Notes under the pieces: model-generated
What the model was told of the DNA's origin: nothing
What the model saw: only the letters and a program-made list of their open reading frames with translations
The model's database searches: none
DNA from: Glandiceps talaboti
Lineage: Eukaryota; Hemichordata; Enteropneusta; Spengelidae
Assembly: GCF_964340395.1 (NCBI RefSeq)
Contig: NC_135552.1
Coordinates: forward strand, 22,813,681-22,877,680
Length of the DNA: 64,000 nt
Direction of reading: 5' to 3'
Part shown: positions 63,801 to 64,000 of the stretch, piece by piece
Layout of the letters: every line of letters begins with the position of its first letter
Numbering within the stretch: position 1 is the stretch's first letter
Made by a program: the position numbers and the translations under genes

Positions 63801-64000
63801 ATCCAGAACATGACTGTGTAACATGGTGACTCTTGATATTCAATTCATTAACAATTGCCTTTAGTCATTGACAAGATACCGTTATAATTCCATGATGCTT
63901 TCATCATGTAATAAATAGGTTTAGTCAAAAAGATATTTAGTAGTTCGACAAGTATGGTGTTCCCAAGATATTCCTAATGCTATCAAAACGATACTAACCA
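60871..64000. other. AT-rich region without recognised gene
   Basis: A (CACAT)n pentanucleotide at 63265-63299; otherwise no motif, repeat or gene structure stood out. The frames at 61625 and 62586 are short and unsupported. Confidence 0.5.
63265..63299. repeat. (CACAT)n pentanucleotide repeat
   Basis: Seven uninterrupted units. Confidence 0.95.

Overview
The window is eukaryotic nuclear DNA, almost certainly from a marine invertebrate. Evidence: spliced genes with GT-AG introns, abundant long microsatellites, several degenerate non-LTR retrotransposons, and small inverted-repeat elements. The gene families present (an ITM2/BRI-type BRICHOS protein and farnesoic acid O-methyltransferase-like, FAMeT, domains) suit a non-vertebrate bilaterian. 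I cannot separate hemichordate, cephalochordate and lophotrochozoan from sequence alone. All gene models are my own splice predictions without transcript support.

The gene-bearing part is 1.65-22.5 kb and holds two neighbouring, same-strand paralogues that share their proximal promoter, first exon and membrane-anchor exon. Gene 1 (1983-11380, 8 predicted exons, 857 aa) starts like ITM2. After the membrane anchor it switches, through a 22-nt microexon, to five consecutive FAMeT domains, each on one symmetric phase 1-1 exon. Gene 2 (14918-22257, 8 predicted exons, 345 aa) keeps the ITM2 plan: cytosolic N-terminus, one membrane span, a BRICHOS domain with its two cysteines, a furin-type RKRR site and a C-terminal peptide. 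That peptide is 65 residues and lacks cysteine. The simplest reading is that an ITM2-like gene duplicated in tandem and one copy exchanged its BRICHOS ectodomain for a tandemly expanded FAMeT ectodomain. This is the most interesting thing in the window.

The rest is mostly gene-poor. On the minus strand at 36990-37343 there is a small secreted cysteine-rich peptide precursor: signal peptide, dibasic sites, 8-Cys core. Remnants of at least six non-LTR retrotransposons lie at about 0.9-1.3, 4.1-4.6, 24.4-25.1, 29.9-31.9 (minus), 38.0-40.1 (minus) and 43.5-44.6 kb. Inverted-repeat elements lie at 19.9-20.2 (inside an intron of gene 2, with a 7-bp target duplication), 27.1-28.0, 34.5-34.8 and 45.7-46.2 kb. 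A 46-bp minisatellite lies at 28.9-29.3 kb and a degenerate 33-bp one at about 35.2-35.6 kb. From 46.7 kb to the end I found no confident gene; a few reading frames there are recorded as doubtful.
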